Source of the DNA: an uncultured Bacteroidota bacterium
GTDB lineage: Bacteria; Bacteroidota; Bacteroidia; Flavobacteriales; Flavobacteriaceae
Assembly: GCA_913062555.1 (NCBI GenBank)
Contig: CAJXVU010000010.1
Coordinates: 1 to 64,000, forward strand
Length of the DNA stretch: 64,000 nucleotides
Direction of reading: 5' to 3'
Notes under the pieces: generated by a model
What the model was told of the DNA's origin: nothing
The model's input: only the letters and a program-made list of their open reading frames with translations
Database searches by the model: none
Shown: positions 26,860 to 36,900 of the stretch, piece by piece
Layout of the letters: the number at the start of each line of letters is the position of its first letter
Numbering within the stretch: the first letter of the stretch is position 1
Translations under genes and position numbers: made by a program

Positions 26860-27894
26860 ATGAAAAAAGATTTACTATTATTATTCATATTGATAGGGTT
26901 TTGCAATATTATAACTGCTCAAAATTCCAATGATTCAATAAACTCAAAAGCAGATATGTCAGCGTTTAAAGAATATTACCCAATTCATATTAAACCCAGC
27001 ATCAGCTATTTATCGAATACCAATCCCTATGAAGACATCTTATTTGATGCCAAGCCAACTGTATATTATAGTTTTTTTAATAACATGCGTGATAACATGC
27101 AAAATTCAAGAAAGAAACCAAGTCATGCTGCTTATATATTGTTTCAGCCACATATTAGAATGTATTCTGAAAACTCCTTACCTGTTAAAACACCTTCCTA
27201 CAGAGTATTATTAGGGTGGCAGGGACTTGTAAAAACCACCAGCAACGACTTTTTTGCTTGGGCGATTGAGTCAGGACATTATTCTAATGGGCAATCGGGT
27301 TGTGCTTTTGGATTAGGAGTTATCGATGAGACTCCAGCGTGTGAAGCGATTCATCAAACAATTAATAATCAATCCAACTTATCAGCCCTATTAAATAGAG
27401 CCAACGGTAACTTTTCTACTAATATTACCAAATTATCTGTAAGCTTCAGAATTAATAATTTAAGTAAAACAAATAAACCATATATGGTACACTCCTTCTC
27501 AGCACATTGGGAACGCTATCACTTTAAAATGTTTGGTGTTTTTAACAAGGGAGGCTATACAGATTTTGATATAGAAATTTATGGAAAAAACAGATTTGGT
27601 TTCGATTATGAATACATGCATACGCTTTCTAACGCGACCAGGTACACTTTAAGCTTAAAAACTGAAATCATTCAAGGAGCACATCCTTTTGTAGAACCAT
27701 TCAGGAATGAATTAAATATCACATGGTATCCCTTTAATAGAGATATTGGATTATATATTTCATATATCTCAGGGCATGATAATTATAACTATCGATTTGT
27801 TGATTCAGGAAATCAAATTAACATTGGACTTACTTGGGACTGGTTCACTCCTTTTGAAATCAAAAGGGCTCAGAAAATAAAGAAAAGTATTTGA
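26860..27894 (+). CDS. Outer-membrane phospholipase A-like barrel protein
   Basis: This 344-residue protein has a signal peptide (about 1-21, ending ITAQN). Many alternating amphipathic strands follow and it ends in an aromatic-rich region, which predicts an outer-membrane beta barrel. Around residue 140 it reads ESGHYSNGQSG: His140, Ser142 and Asn143-Gly match the HxSNG active-site motif of OMPLA (PldA), where His142 and Ser144 are catalytic. If active it would hydrolyse acyl esters of phospholipids in the outer leaflet. The Asn of the OMPLA triad is not certain here (candidate in NITKLSVSF). The rest of the protein is divergent, so the call is tentative. Confidence 0.55.
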   Translation: MKKDLLLLFILIGFCNIITAQNSNDSINSKADMSAFKEYYPIHIKPSISYLSNTNPYEDILFDAKPTVYYSFFNNMRDNMQNSRKKPSHAAYILFQPHIRMYSENSLPVKTPSYRVLLGWQGLVKTTSNDFFAWAIESGHYSNGQSGCAFGLGVIDETPACEAIHQTINNQSNLSALLNRANGNFSTNITKLSVSFRINNLSKTNKPYMVHSFSAHWERYHFKMFGVFNKGGYTDFDIEIYGKNRFGFDYEYMHTLSNATRYTLSLKTEIIQGAHPFVEPFRNELNITWYPFNRDIGLYISYISGHDNYNYRFVDSGNQINIGLTWDWFTPFEIKRAQKIKKSI

Positions 27895-27937
27895 ATCTTA
27901 TAAAAATAGACGGAAATATATACTAAAAATATTCAGT

Positions 27938-30523
27938 TTAAAACACAAACTTCAGCGCACTACTATTGGGGGTAACACCTTTTTTTTCTTTCCAAGTATT
28001 AGTATCTGGCTCTCCTATTCTGACAGTATACAGAACAGATTTATCAAATACTTTAGCTTTAAAACTAGTCGTGTTTAAACGCAAAGCATATTCAATTTCG
28101 TCCGTAGCTTCATTAATAATTTGTATCACAGGGTTTATTAAGCCTTCAATATTAATTGAAGGTAAAAAAGCGATGGCCTCTCGACCGTAATTGTCTCCTT
28201 GTGAAATTGTAATTGGCCATCCGTCATATTGTTCGGCAACTCCTGTTTTGTAATCAACCTGTCTAGGCCAACACTCTAAAGTAATGGTTCTTTCCTTTTT
28301 GTTTAAACGCACAATACCATATCCAGTAGCTCGATCATATAGTCTTGAAGGTTCTTTGCCCGTAAATAAGGGGTTTGAAACCGCATGAACTGTCATTTTA
28401 TTTCCAAATCCATCTTTAAATTCTCCTGTATACTTAGGCTTTGTCAAATCTCTATGATTACCTTCTTTTGAAGGATACCAACGTCTAGGCCAGTGATTAC
28501 TTATAGATGGTACACAAAAGGCAAATCCGCTATCATTCCATTGATCAACTCCATATTGTACAGTACTACCCAAATGTTGATCACCTGCCAAGTGAAATGC
28601 AAATCCTTTTCTGATGCTTTTAACAGCCTTATCCCTTCCTGTTTGTGGCCAACTGTTAGAATCAAAATCTGAAACAGGTCTATCTCCTAAAGGATATTCA
28701 CCTTTATTCATTATTCTTAAAGTCGGAATTATTGCTCCTGACATGGCCGCTTTTGGTAGTGTTGCTACATTTACAAATATGGTTTGTGATAATACCATTT
28801 TCATTTGAGATTGATAACTCCAATCTGTTGCCCAAGCGTCCAAAAATGATAATTGTCGATCCCCAAGAAGTTTTGCATTTGGCACATCAGCTTCTTTAAT
28901 AACATCAAATTCTTTGTTTTGAGGCCAACCATTAGCTATTAAAGCTTTGGGTAATAGTTGTCTTGGTGCCGATTTAAATTTGCGGTCTTCAAGAATTGCA
29001 AAACTTATGCCTCCATAAACCATATCTGTATAATACACGCCTATCCCCTGTTCTATTGGTGTTGGATCAAACGGATCTGGTAGATGACTCGTTTGTGTAC
29101 GCTCTACCATTTTAACCCAAGCTGCTGGCATTTTATAACCTCCGGCATCTTGTGCTTTAGCGCCTTGACCAAAATCAGATGGTGTTGGTTTACCTCCAGC
29201 ACCCCAAATGTTCCCATGATAGACATCGTGATCATCGGTAATACTCACTGTGGGTCTATCTTTCATTAAATCGCGATAAGCCCAGCCATACATATACCAT
29301 TTACGTAAATAATCTAGAGTCGCCTTATCATGTGGCGAGCGCTGAGCACCATAGCCTCCATTAGGTTCATAAATTTGATCTCCAGAGAAAAAAAGAACAT
29401 CTGGATTATGTTTCTGAACTTGATTAAAAATATCTGTGTTTGGGAACCCCATATGATCATTCCCAGTAAAACCAGCTATTACAAGTTCATCGGTAGCATT
29501 TGGTTCTTCTCTAATAGTACCTTCCCAATACCATTCTTCTTTAGTCGCATCTCCTTTATCAATTTTATACGCCAAACGGTATGGGATATCCATCGAAGCA
29601 TCCCAGGATTCAAATCGGAATGTGGCCACACGTGCATCTTTATCTATTTCGGCTTGATTTTGAGTTTTCCATTCTCCATCTTCTTTTATTTGAAACTGAA
29701 CCTGTTCTGCATTCAAAATGACAGGGGCCATTTGAGCTGTGAGTTTCAAGGTCCCTTTGCTTAGGGTATATTGGGAAAATAAAATAGGTCCTAAAGCATA
29801 CTCAGGATGATTTTTCAATTTAGTACCAGAAATTGTCCAATCTTTGAAAGAAACACTTTTTTGAAGCGCACTCGGATCGTTCTTTTCTAAATTAAAGTCA
29901 CTAACCAATACTAGGTCTCCTATTAATTTCTCAGAAAGAATTTGAGACCTAGAGATTTCTGAAATAACGTCGTTATCCTTTGTTTTAATAGATACGTTAA
30001 CCTGGTAGCCCTTCTCTTTATGAATTACTTCAACAACTAATTTAATGCCTTCATTGAGTAGCTTTTTAACATCATGATTCCTGTTATTTTCTTCTGGAAA
30101 CTCCCCAATAAATAAATTACCGTTGGTGGTCACACCAATATTAAGTCCTTTACCAAAAACAGCACTATCCCGATAATCATTAAATTCACCTTTAGAACCA
30201 ACACTAAATCCGACCCAATTTTGATGAATTGTATCGGTATCAATACTGAAAAGCTTAAGGTCGACTTGCATTTTCAATCCACCATTAACGCTATCTAATT
30301 TTTGAGTTAACAGATGAATATTACGATTTTTTTTACGTACTAAACATTCTAATGAACCATTCTTAATTTGCCAATCTTGCAATGGGTTTGCCCAATAGTC
30401 GGGACCAATCCAAACACGATCTTGACTTGAACTAAAATCACTCTTAAACTCTGGTTCTGTTTTACAGGAAGAAAATAATACTAACAAAAAAGGTAAACTT
30501 AAAACTAGTCCTTTTAATTTCAT
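27938..30523 (-). CDS. PhoD-like metallophosphatase lipoprotein
   Basis: This 861-residue protein has a lipobox in LVLFSSC (Cys20). The first 230 residues look like a concanavalin-type beta-sandwich. A PhoD N-terminal beta domain follows, then the metallophosphatase core: FTGNDHMG (about 353-360), FFSGDQIYEP (about 378-387), SITDDHDVYHGN (about 427-438) and FHLAGDQHLGS. These match metal and phosphate ligands of PhoD-type alkaline phosphatase/phosphodiesterase. It is probably periplasmic or surface-anchored and involved in phosphate scavenging from organic esters. It lies 17 bp downstream of the M14 peptidase gene and is cotranscribed with it. It may not be PhoD itself, because the N-terminal domain is extra. 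Confidence 0.87.
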   Translation of the reverse strand: MKLKGLVLSLPFLLVLFSSCKTEPEFKSDFSSSQDRVWIGPDYWANPLQDWQIKNGSLECLVRKKNRNIHLLTQKLDSVNGGLKMQVDLKLFSIDTDTIHQNWVGFSVGSKGEFNDYRDSAVFGKGLNIGVTTNGNLFIGEFPEENNRNHDVKKLLNEGIKLVVEVIHKEKGYQVNVSIKTKDNDVISEISRSQILSEKLIGDLVLVSDFNLEKNDPSALQKSVSFKDWTISGTKLKNHPEYALGPILFSQYTLSKGTLKLTAQMAPVILNAEQVQFQIKEDGEWKTQNQAEIDKDARVATFRFESWDASMDIPYRLAYKIDKGDATKEEWYWEGTIREEPNATDELVIAGFTGNDHMGFPNTDIFNQVQKHNPDVLFFSGDQIYEPNGGYGAQRSPHDKATLDYLRKWYMYGWAYRDLMKDRPTVSITDDHDVYHGNIWGAGGKPTPSDFGQGAKAQDAGGYKMPAAWVKMVERTQTSHLPDPFDPTPIEQGIGVYYTDMVYGGISFAILEDRKFKSAPRQLLPKALIANGWPQNKEFDVIKEADVPNAKLLGDRQLSFLDAWATDWSYQSQMKMVLSQTIFVNVATLPKAAMSGAIIPTLRIMNKGEYPLGDRPVSDFDSNSWPQTGRDKAVKSIRKGFAFHLAGDQHLGSTVQYGVDQWNDSGFAFCVPSISNHWPRRWYPSKEGNHRDLTKPKYTGEFKDGFGNKMTVHAVSNPLFTGKEPSRLYDRATGYGIVRLNKKERTITLECWPRQVDYKTGVAEQYDGWPITISQGDNYGREAIAFLPSINIEGLINPVIQIINEATDEIEYALRLNTTSFKAKVFDKSVLYTVRIGEPDTNTWKEKKGVTPNSSALKFVF

Positions 30524-30540
30524 CGATACTAAATATTAGA

Positions 30541-33237
30541 TTAATTTTCGTCAGACTTAGTTTTATCACTTGAAGGTGCTTTCCAGAAATCAGTTGCAAT
30601 TTTATGATTTTTAGAAACCTCCCCACCATATAACAATGCATTAAATAAAGATCTATAAGTACCCATAGGTTGTCCTCTCCATTGCGGCCTGAACCCTAAT
30701 AAAATGACATGCCCTTCACCATGATGTACATCCAAAGCAGCTGCAAAACCATTTAAATATTTGCTCCCCAATAGGTATCCAGATCGTAATGCCGAGCCGT
30801 GTAATTGGTATTTTGCCAATGCCTCACCTTTAAACCCTTCTAAAGTTGTAAACACCGGACTTCTAGATACAAATATATTTGCTTTTTCAGGCATTCCTGC
30901 CATTACTGGGTGATCCTCATTTATGGTTACGCCCATAATAGATCCTCCGGTAAAAAAATCTTTTCGTTTAAGTCCTTTAATTGCGTTTTTAACTGGTAAA
31001 TACAACGCATTGATTGCAAATTCACTACTCTGGTTCATGCAAACTAGAGTTCCTCCTTTAGAGACAAATTCATCCAAATTCCTAACGCCTTCTGCTCCAA
31101 TCCCTCCTTCATATCGCGGCGGTGCTTGACCTTTGCCATAGCCATTTATTATAGAACGCTCTCTTTCTGAAGCCATTAAAATAACATCATAACGCTCATT
31201 TAAATTACCAACTATAAAATCCGAATTACGAAGACCAACATATTCTATTTCAAAATTATCTAACAACCATCGGGTCCATCCCATATCCATACTGGCCGTC
31301 CATGGTCTATAAATTCCTATGCGTGATTTTACAACCGTTTTAGATGATTTTGACGTCAGCCTAATATTAACAGCAAAATCAGTAACCCACTGTCGTAATT
31401 GAGCACTAGATGCGCCTTTAATACTATATTTCTGATTCGTAAATCCAACGGTTAGCCCTTTTTTCCATGCCTCAGCGAGTACTCTAAAAGTATTATTCTC
31501 TTTAGGATCGAGCAAAGCAATCGTTCCATTGCCTTTTAATGATCCTGGTAGGGGTATAATTCCCGCAGCAACGGCATTGGTATTAAAGCCTGTTCCAGAT
31601 ACAAAATCAACTTTATTCAAATCATGAGTACTCTTTGATTTCCAATCCAATACGGCCCCCTTAACTTCCTTAAATGAAGCTCTGATCTCTGATGGAATCG
31701 GACTTACTGCAGCAATTACATCGAGTTCAAATTGTAATGGTAAAGTCCATCCAGCTGCATCATAAGGTTGCTCTGGTGGGCCTCCTGGGAATTCACGTAA
31801 ATCGGGGTAAGTTTGTACTTCTAATACTTGTCTGGCGAGCTCCCCAAATTCTTGATCCATAGGAATGACCCAGGTCCCTTTTGGATATACTACATTATCA
31901 AATGTAATTTGTTTAACCAATTGAGAAATTTTAATCCCATTAAATGCCAGTCGTTTTAATAATTCCACAGGACGTACATTATCGCGCTGTTTTTGTGGAA
32001 TAAAATACGCATATGGCGGCTCCTTCTTATATTTTTCAATCGTATTTTTAGCAGCTTGATATTTATTAAACAAAAGTACCTCACTATATTTTGAAGCATA
32101 GTCTAATACAGCAACAGATGACGTTTGCATATAATTAATCGCATCACTAATTCTCCACCATCCACCTTTCCAAGGACTTGAATACAAGGATTCTATTCTG
32201 AAACCATTCCTGTCTTTAGGAAAATCTCTTATGGTATAAAAATGAGGTGTTGCATAACGATATAAGGCTGTTTCTGTCCAAAACGAAGGAATATTTTGTA
32301 GCACAGGTAAATAATCAATATAACCCGGATACCAGGCATCAAAGCCTTTTCCCATGTGAACAGCACCTTCTAATCCTTTTGATTCTAAGCGTTGAGCAAT
32401 GGCCATTCCTATCATATTCACCTCTCTGGCAACCAAAGGCGGTGTACGAGAAGCTATTGGCTCTGCAAATGGCGGTAACCAAATACGTGTTGGAAATGGT
32501 GATGATTGATGATGTACATGAATAATATTAGGCTCCCAATCTCTCCAAACTCTTGCTATAACCCGAGATTCTATCATATTTGCCATATAGGCGTCACGAT
32601 TATTGTCATGGCCAACATATTTTTGATATAACCAAGGTACCGTTGTCACTTCATAAGGGGTGCCTACATTATCCTTATACCAATTGGCAATAATATCCTG
32701 ACCATCGGGGTTAAGTGATGGCCAAAGAATTAAAATAACATCGTCTAAAATTCGCTTTATATTTTCATCTTCTGATTTGCTAATCAGTTCATAAGCCAAT
32801 GATATGGTATGCTGAGCCCCAGCAACTTCTGATGCGTGCAATCCCCCATCAATATGCACAATAGGTTTTCCCTCTTTTGAAAGTTGCTTGGCATCCTCTC
32901 GACTTAAATCTCCAGGATGTGCCAATTGTTGGGATATATTTCTATAATGCTCTAATTTACTCAGATTATCCTTTGATGAAATAAAAGCGGCATACCATGG
33001 ACGACCTTCTGAAGTTTCTCCAATAACTTTTAATTCTATTAAATCACTGGAAGCATCTAATTTTTTAAAATAAGCTATAGATTGCTCGTAAGTGGCCAAT
33101 TTAAAATCTGCACCTACCTTAAATCCTAAGGTTTGTTCAGGGTTAGGAGTTTGAGACTGAGCCTGAACGATTGTGGCCATTAAAAAAAGCACCAATAGAG
33201 TGCTCCTTATTTTTAATTGTTGAAAATGACTTCTCAT
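30541..33237 (-). CDS. Secreted M14-family metallocarboxypeptidase
   Basis: This 898-residue protein has a signal peptide (about 1-26, ending VQAQS). Its N-terminal M14 zinc carboxypeptidase domain has HxxE ligands His134 and Glu137 (HIDGGLHASEVAG), the substrate-binding LWPSLNPDGQ block, and a third His in NIIHVHHQ. The large C-terminal half (about 480-880) has a glutamine-amidotransferase-like Rossmann pattern, typical of long Bacteroidota M14 members. It probably trims exported peptides. It is the first gene of a two-gene operon with the PhoD-like gene and has a good promoter at 33267-33298. Confidence 0.88.
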   Translation of the reverse strand: MRSHFQQLKIRSTLLVLFLMATIVQAQSQTPNPEQTLGFKVGADFKLATYEQSIAYFKKLDASSDLIELKVIGETSEGRPWYAAFISSKDNLSKLEHYRNISQQLAHPGDLSREDAKQLSKEGKPIVHIDGGLHASEVAGAQHTISLAYELISKSEDENIKRILDDVILILWPSLNPDGQDIIANWYKDNVGTPYEVTTVPWLYQKYVGHDNNRDAYMANMIESRVIARVWRDWEPNIIHVHHQSSPFPTRIWLPPFAEPIASRTPPLVAREVNMIGMAIAQRLESKGLEGAVHMGKGFDAWYPGYIDYLPVLQNIPSFWTETALYRYATPHFYTIRDFPKDRNGFRIESLYSSPWKGGWWRISDAINYMQTSSVAVLDYASKYSEVLLFNKYQAAKNTIEKYKKEPPYAYFIPQKQRDNVRPVELLKRLAFNGIKISQLVKQITFDNVVYPKGTWVIPMDQEFGELARQVLEVQTYPDLREFPGGPPEQPYDAAGWTLPLQFELDVIAAVSPIPSEIRASFKEVKGAVLDWKSKSTHDLNKVDFVSGTGFNTNAVAAGIIPLPGSLKGNGTIALLDPKENNTFRVLAEAWKKGLTVGFTNQKYSIKGASSAQLRQWVTDFAVNIRLTSKSSKTVVKSRIGIYRPWTASMDMGWTRWLLDNFEIEYVGLRNSDFIVGNLNERYDVILMASERERSIINGYGKGQAPPRYEGGIGAEGVRNLDEFVSKGGTLVCMNQSSEFAINALYLPVKNAIKGLKRKDFFTGGSIMGVTINEDHPVMAGMPEKANIFVSRSPVFTTLEGFKGEALAKYQLHGSALRSGYLLGSKYLNGFAAALDVHHGEGHVILLGFRPQWRGQPMGTYRSLFNALLYGGEVSKNHKIATDFWKAPSSDKTKSDEN

Positions 33238-33266
33238 TTTTAGTTAGTTTTTAATAGGTTGGTCAT

Positions 33267-33298
33267 CAAATATAAACAATAAAGGAATACAATATCAA
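33267..33298 (-). promoter_or_regulatory. Promoter of the M14/PhoD operon
   Basis: On the minus strand, TATATTTG (33274-33267) is a perfect TAnnTTTG -7 box with a TTG (33298-33296) 21 bp upstream. The expected transcript starts near 33260, leaving a leader of about 23 nt. Confidence 0.6.
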
Positions 33299-33418
33299 GG
33301 CTTTAACATAACAAAATAGACTATTAGAAGCTTGACATTGGTCCATTACAATTATGGTTAAAATTATCCCAAAACTCCCATTTTAACATATCCTTTTATT
33401 CATTTAATACAGAATTGT

Positions 33419-33426
33419 TACATTTG
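33419..33426 (+). promoter_or_regulatory. -7 box of the copper-efflux operon
   Basis: TACATTTG is a perfect TAnnTTTG element ending 9 bp before the ATG at 33436. No clear TTG lies at -33. If used, the mRNA would have a leader of only about 5 nt and the first gene would be almost leaderless. Confidence 0.5.
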
Positions 33427-33435
33427 TAATATAGA

Positions 33436-33849
33436 ATGAAAACATTTTTTAGAAATACTACAGCCATTTGTTTAGCCACCTTAGTGCTATTCTCCACAAT
33501 GTCGTTTGCTATAAACGAACATTATTGTGGTGGTAAATTAGTATCTACAGCTGTGTTTGCAAAAGCTAAAACCTGTGGTATGGAAATGCAAAATGCAATT
33601 CCAGAAGAAGAAAATAATGTAAAAAATAATTGCTGTAAAGATCTTGTAAAATTAGTTGAAGGTCAGGATGATTTGAAATTAACTTATTCAGGTTTAGAGT
33701 TTCAACAACAACTGTTTATAGCTTCTTTTGTATATTCTTATATCAATCTCTTTGAAGGTGTCACAAAAGAAACTGTTCCTTTTAAGGATTATACTCCTCC
33801 ACTCATTATTAAAGACATACATGTTCTTGATAATGTTTTCTTAATTTGA
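33436..33849 (+). CDS. HYC_CC_PP family secreted protein of the copper operon
   Basis: This 137-residue protein has a signal peptide (about 1-25, ending SFA). It shows the motifs that give the family its name: EHYCGG (His-Tyr-Cys), NNCCKDL (Cys-Cys) and DYTPPL (Pro-Pro). Family members are small, probably periplasmic proteins encoded beside heavy-metal RND pumps in Bacteroidota. The conserved Cys and His suggest metal binding, but no function has been shown to my knowledge. It is the first gene of the operon, 112 bp before the CusA-type pump gene. Confidence 0.88.
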   Translation: MKTFFRNTTAICLATLVLFSTMSFAINEHYCGGKLVSTAVFAKAKTCGMEMQNAIPEEENNVKNNCCKDLVKLVEGQDDLKLTYSGLEFQQQLFIASFVYSYINLFEGVTKETVPFKDYTPPLIIKDIHVLDNVFLI

Positions 33850-33961
33850 TTTAAAGCTTAGAAAATTAACAACTCAACTTAGCATTGCTAGTTTGGGCTT
33901 GTTTTGTTGTTCCTAATAATAACACTATTCACCGTTCTATACACTTTAAATCAAAATACTT

Positions 33962-36900
33962 ATGCTAAATAAAAGCATTAAATTTTTAATAGAAAATAAA
34001 TTAGTAGCAGTTTTATTACTAACCATATTTATTGGCTGGGGAGTTATGGTTGCTCCTTTTGACTGGAATACTGGAAATTTCCCTCGTAATCCCGTCGCCG
34101 TTGATGCCATTCCTGATATTGGAGAAAATCAACAAATTGTTTTTACCAAATGGGATGGTCGTTCACCACAAGATATTGAAGACCAGATCACCTATCCATT
34201 AACCACCTCGCTTCTGGGGATACCTGGTGTAAAAACCATTCGTAGCTCGTCTATGTTTGGCTTCTCTAGTATCTATATTATTTTTGAAGAAGACATTGAG
34301 TTCTACTGGAGTCGAAGTCGGATTCTGGAAAAATTAAATTCATTACCCAAAGGATTACTTCCTAATAACGTACAACCAAGTTTAGGTCCTGATGCTACTG
34401 GTCTCGGACAAATATTCTGGTATACTATCGAGGGACGTGATGAAAATGGCAATGTTACCGGAGGATGGGATTTACATGAAATTAGATCTGTTCAGGACTA
34501 TTATGTAAAATATGGATTATCATCAGCTTCAGGGGTATCTGAGGTTGCGTCTATTGGTGGTTATGTACAAGAATATCAAATAGATGTAAATCCTGACATA
34601 TTAAAAGAGTATAAAATTTCGTTACAACAAGTGGTTAACGCTGTTCGTAAGACCAATAAAGATATTGGTGCCAAAACTCTTGAGATTAATCAAGTTGAGT
34701 ACTTAGTCCGCGGATTAGGTTATGTAAAATCTGTTGCTGATATTGAAAATGCCGTAGTTTCCTCAACAAATACAACCCCCATATTAATTAAGGATCTTGC
34801 TAAAGTAAGTCTAGGCCCTGCAGCACGTCGAGGAATCCTCGACAAAGAAGGCGCAGAAGTTGTTGGTGGTGTTGTGGTTGCACGTTATGGTGCCAACCCA
34901 ATGGAGGTTATAGCCAATGTAAAAAAACAGATCAATGAACTTAGTGCTGGCTTACCCTCCAAAGTATTAAAAGATGGACGGACATCACAGCTTACCATTA
35001 TTCCATTTTATGACCGTACTGAACTTATTCAGGAAACACTTGACACCTTAGATGAAGCACTTACTTTAGAAGTTCTAATTACCATATTGGTCATAATCAT
35101 TATGGTGTTTAACCTGAGAGCTTCTATTTTAATTTCAGGATTGTTACCAGTTGCTGTTCTCATGGTATTTATAGGTATGAAATTTTTTAATGTAGATGCC
35201 AACATCGTAGCCCTTTCAGGAATTGCAATTGCGATTGGTACGATGGTAGATGTTGGAGTTATTCTCTCTGAAAACATTATTCGACATATTGATGAAGACA
35301 GCTCAAAAACTGCCATTAATACTATTGTTTATAATGCCACAAAAGAAGTATCAGGTGCCATACTAACAGCAGTTGCAACCACCATAGTAAGTTTTATACC
35401 AGTGTTTACAATGATTGGAGCCGAAGGCAAATTATTCCGCCCTTTAGCTGCAACAAAAACCATGGCATTAACAGCTTCAGTAATCGTTGCTTTATTTTTA
35501 ATCCCTCCCTTTGCAGCCTGGCTATTTGGATGGAAACCACCTAAGAAAAAAATTGGGATCCTTTTAAATATAATACTCGCTTTATTAGGCGTCTATACCG
35601 TTATTAGCGGTTATACTATAGGATTAATACTTATTGCATTTGCCATTGTTAGCTATTTAAAGTCGAATGAAATACTAACGACTATAAAGGCGAACAATAT
35701 CAATATTATTATTTCATCTTTTGCTATTGTAATGTTATTAAGTGTGTATTGGAGGCCTCTAGGTGTGGATTATACGATTGTTTCTAACCTTGTGTTTGTC
35801 AGCGTAATTTGCTTTAGTTTATTGGCTGTGTTTACACTATTTAGGCGTTATTATGTCCGTATTTTAAACTGGGCCTTGGCGAATAAAATACTCTTTTTGA
35901 GTCTTCCTGCCTTAATTGTTGTGTTTGGAATAAACATATGGAGTCATACAGGAAAGGAATTTATGCCTTCTTTAAATGAAGGATCCTTTTTATTGATGCC
36001 AACTTCTCTACCACATTCAGGTGTTGCAGAAAATAAACGTGTCTTACAACAATTGGATATGGCAGTAGCTACCATTCCAGAAATAAAAACCGTAGTAGGA
36101 AAAGCGGGACGTGTTGAAAGTGCTCTCGACCCTGCACCGCTTTCAATGTATGAAAATGTGATTATTTATAAACCGGAATATAAATTAAGTCCTGATGGTG
36201 ATCGCCTAACATTTAAGGTCAATGACGATGGTTTATTTGAAACCAAGTCAGGAAGGTCTATTCCTTCAGGAACTAAAATAGATACCAAAAGACTTATTGC
36301 TGATGAAGATGGTGAATACTACCGCAATTGGCGTAAGCATATAAAATCAGCCGATGATATTTGGAATGAAATTATAAGAGTCACCAAATTACCAGGAGTG
36401 ACTTCAGCACCAAAATTACAACCTATTGAAACGCGTTTGGTAATGCTACAAACAGGAATGCGTGCTCCAATGGGAATAAAAGTAAAAGGAGAAAATCTCA
36501 AAGAAATTGAGGAATTTGGGGTAAAATTGGAAGGCATTTTAAAGCAAGTCAAAGGGGTTAAAAAAGAAGCCGTTTTTGCCGATAGAATTGTGGGCAAACC
36601 ATACCTATTAATGGATATCGATAGAGACAAAATTGCACGTTACGGATTAGCAATTGAAGACGTACAAACCATTTTGGAAGTTGCTGTTGGTGGAAAAATG
36701 CTAACTCAAACGGTTGAAGGACGTGAACGCTATGGTGTTCGTGTTCGTTATCCAAGAGAACAGCGTTCAAGCCCTAGTGATTTAGAAAACATATATGTAC
36801 CAACCCCCAACGGAAATCCTATTCTATTAAAAGAATTAGTAACTATTAAATACGAACAGGGTCCACAGGTCATAAAAAGTGAAGACACCTTTTTGGTAGG

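Noticed and set aside
27938-33237. Several plus-strand open frames opposite the PhoD-like and M14 genes (for example 29330-29764)
   Set aside because: They are antisense shadows of strongly supported genes, without their own start signals.
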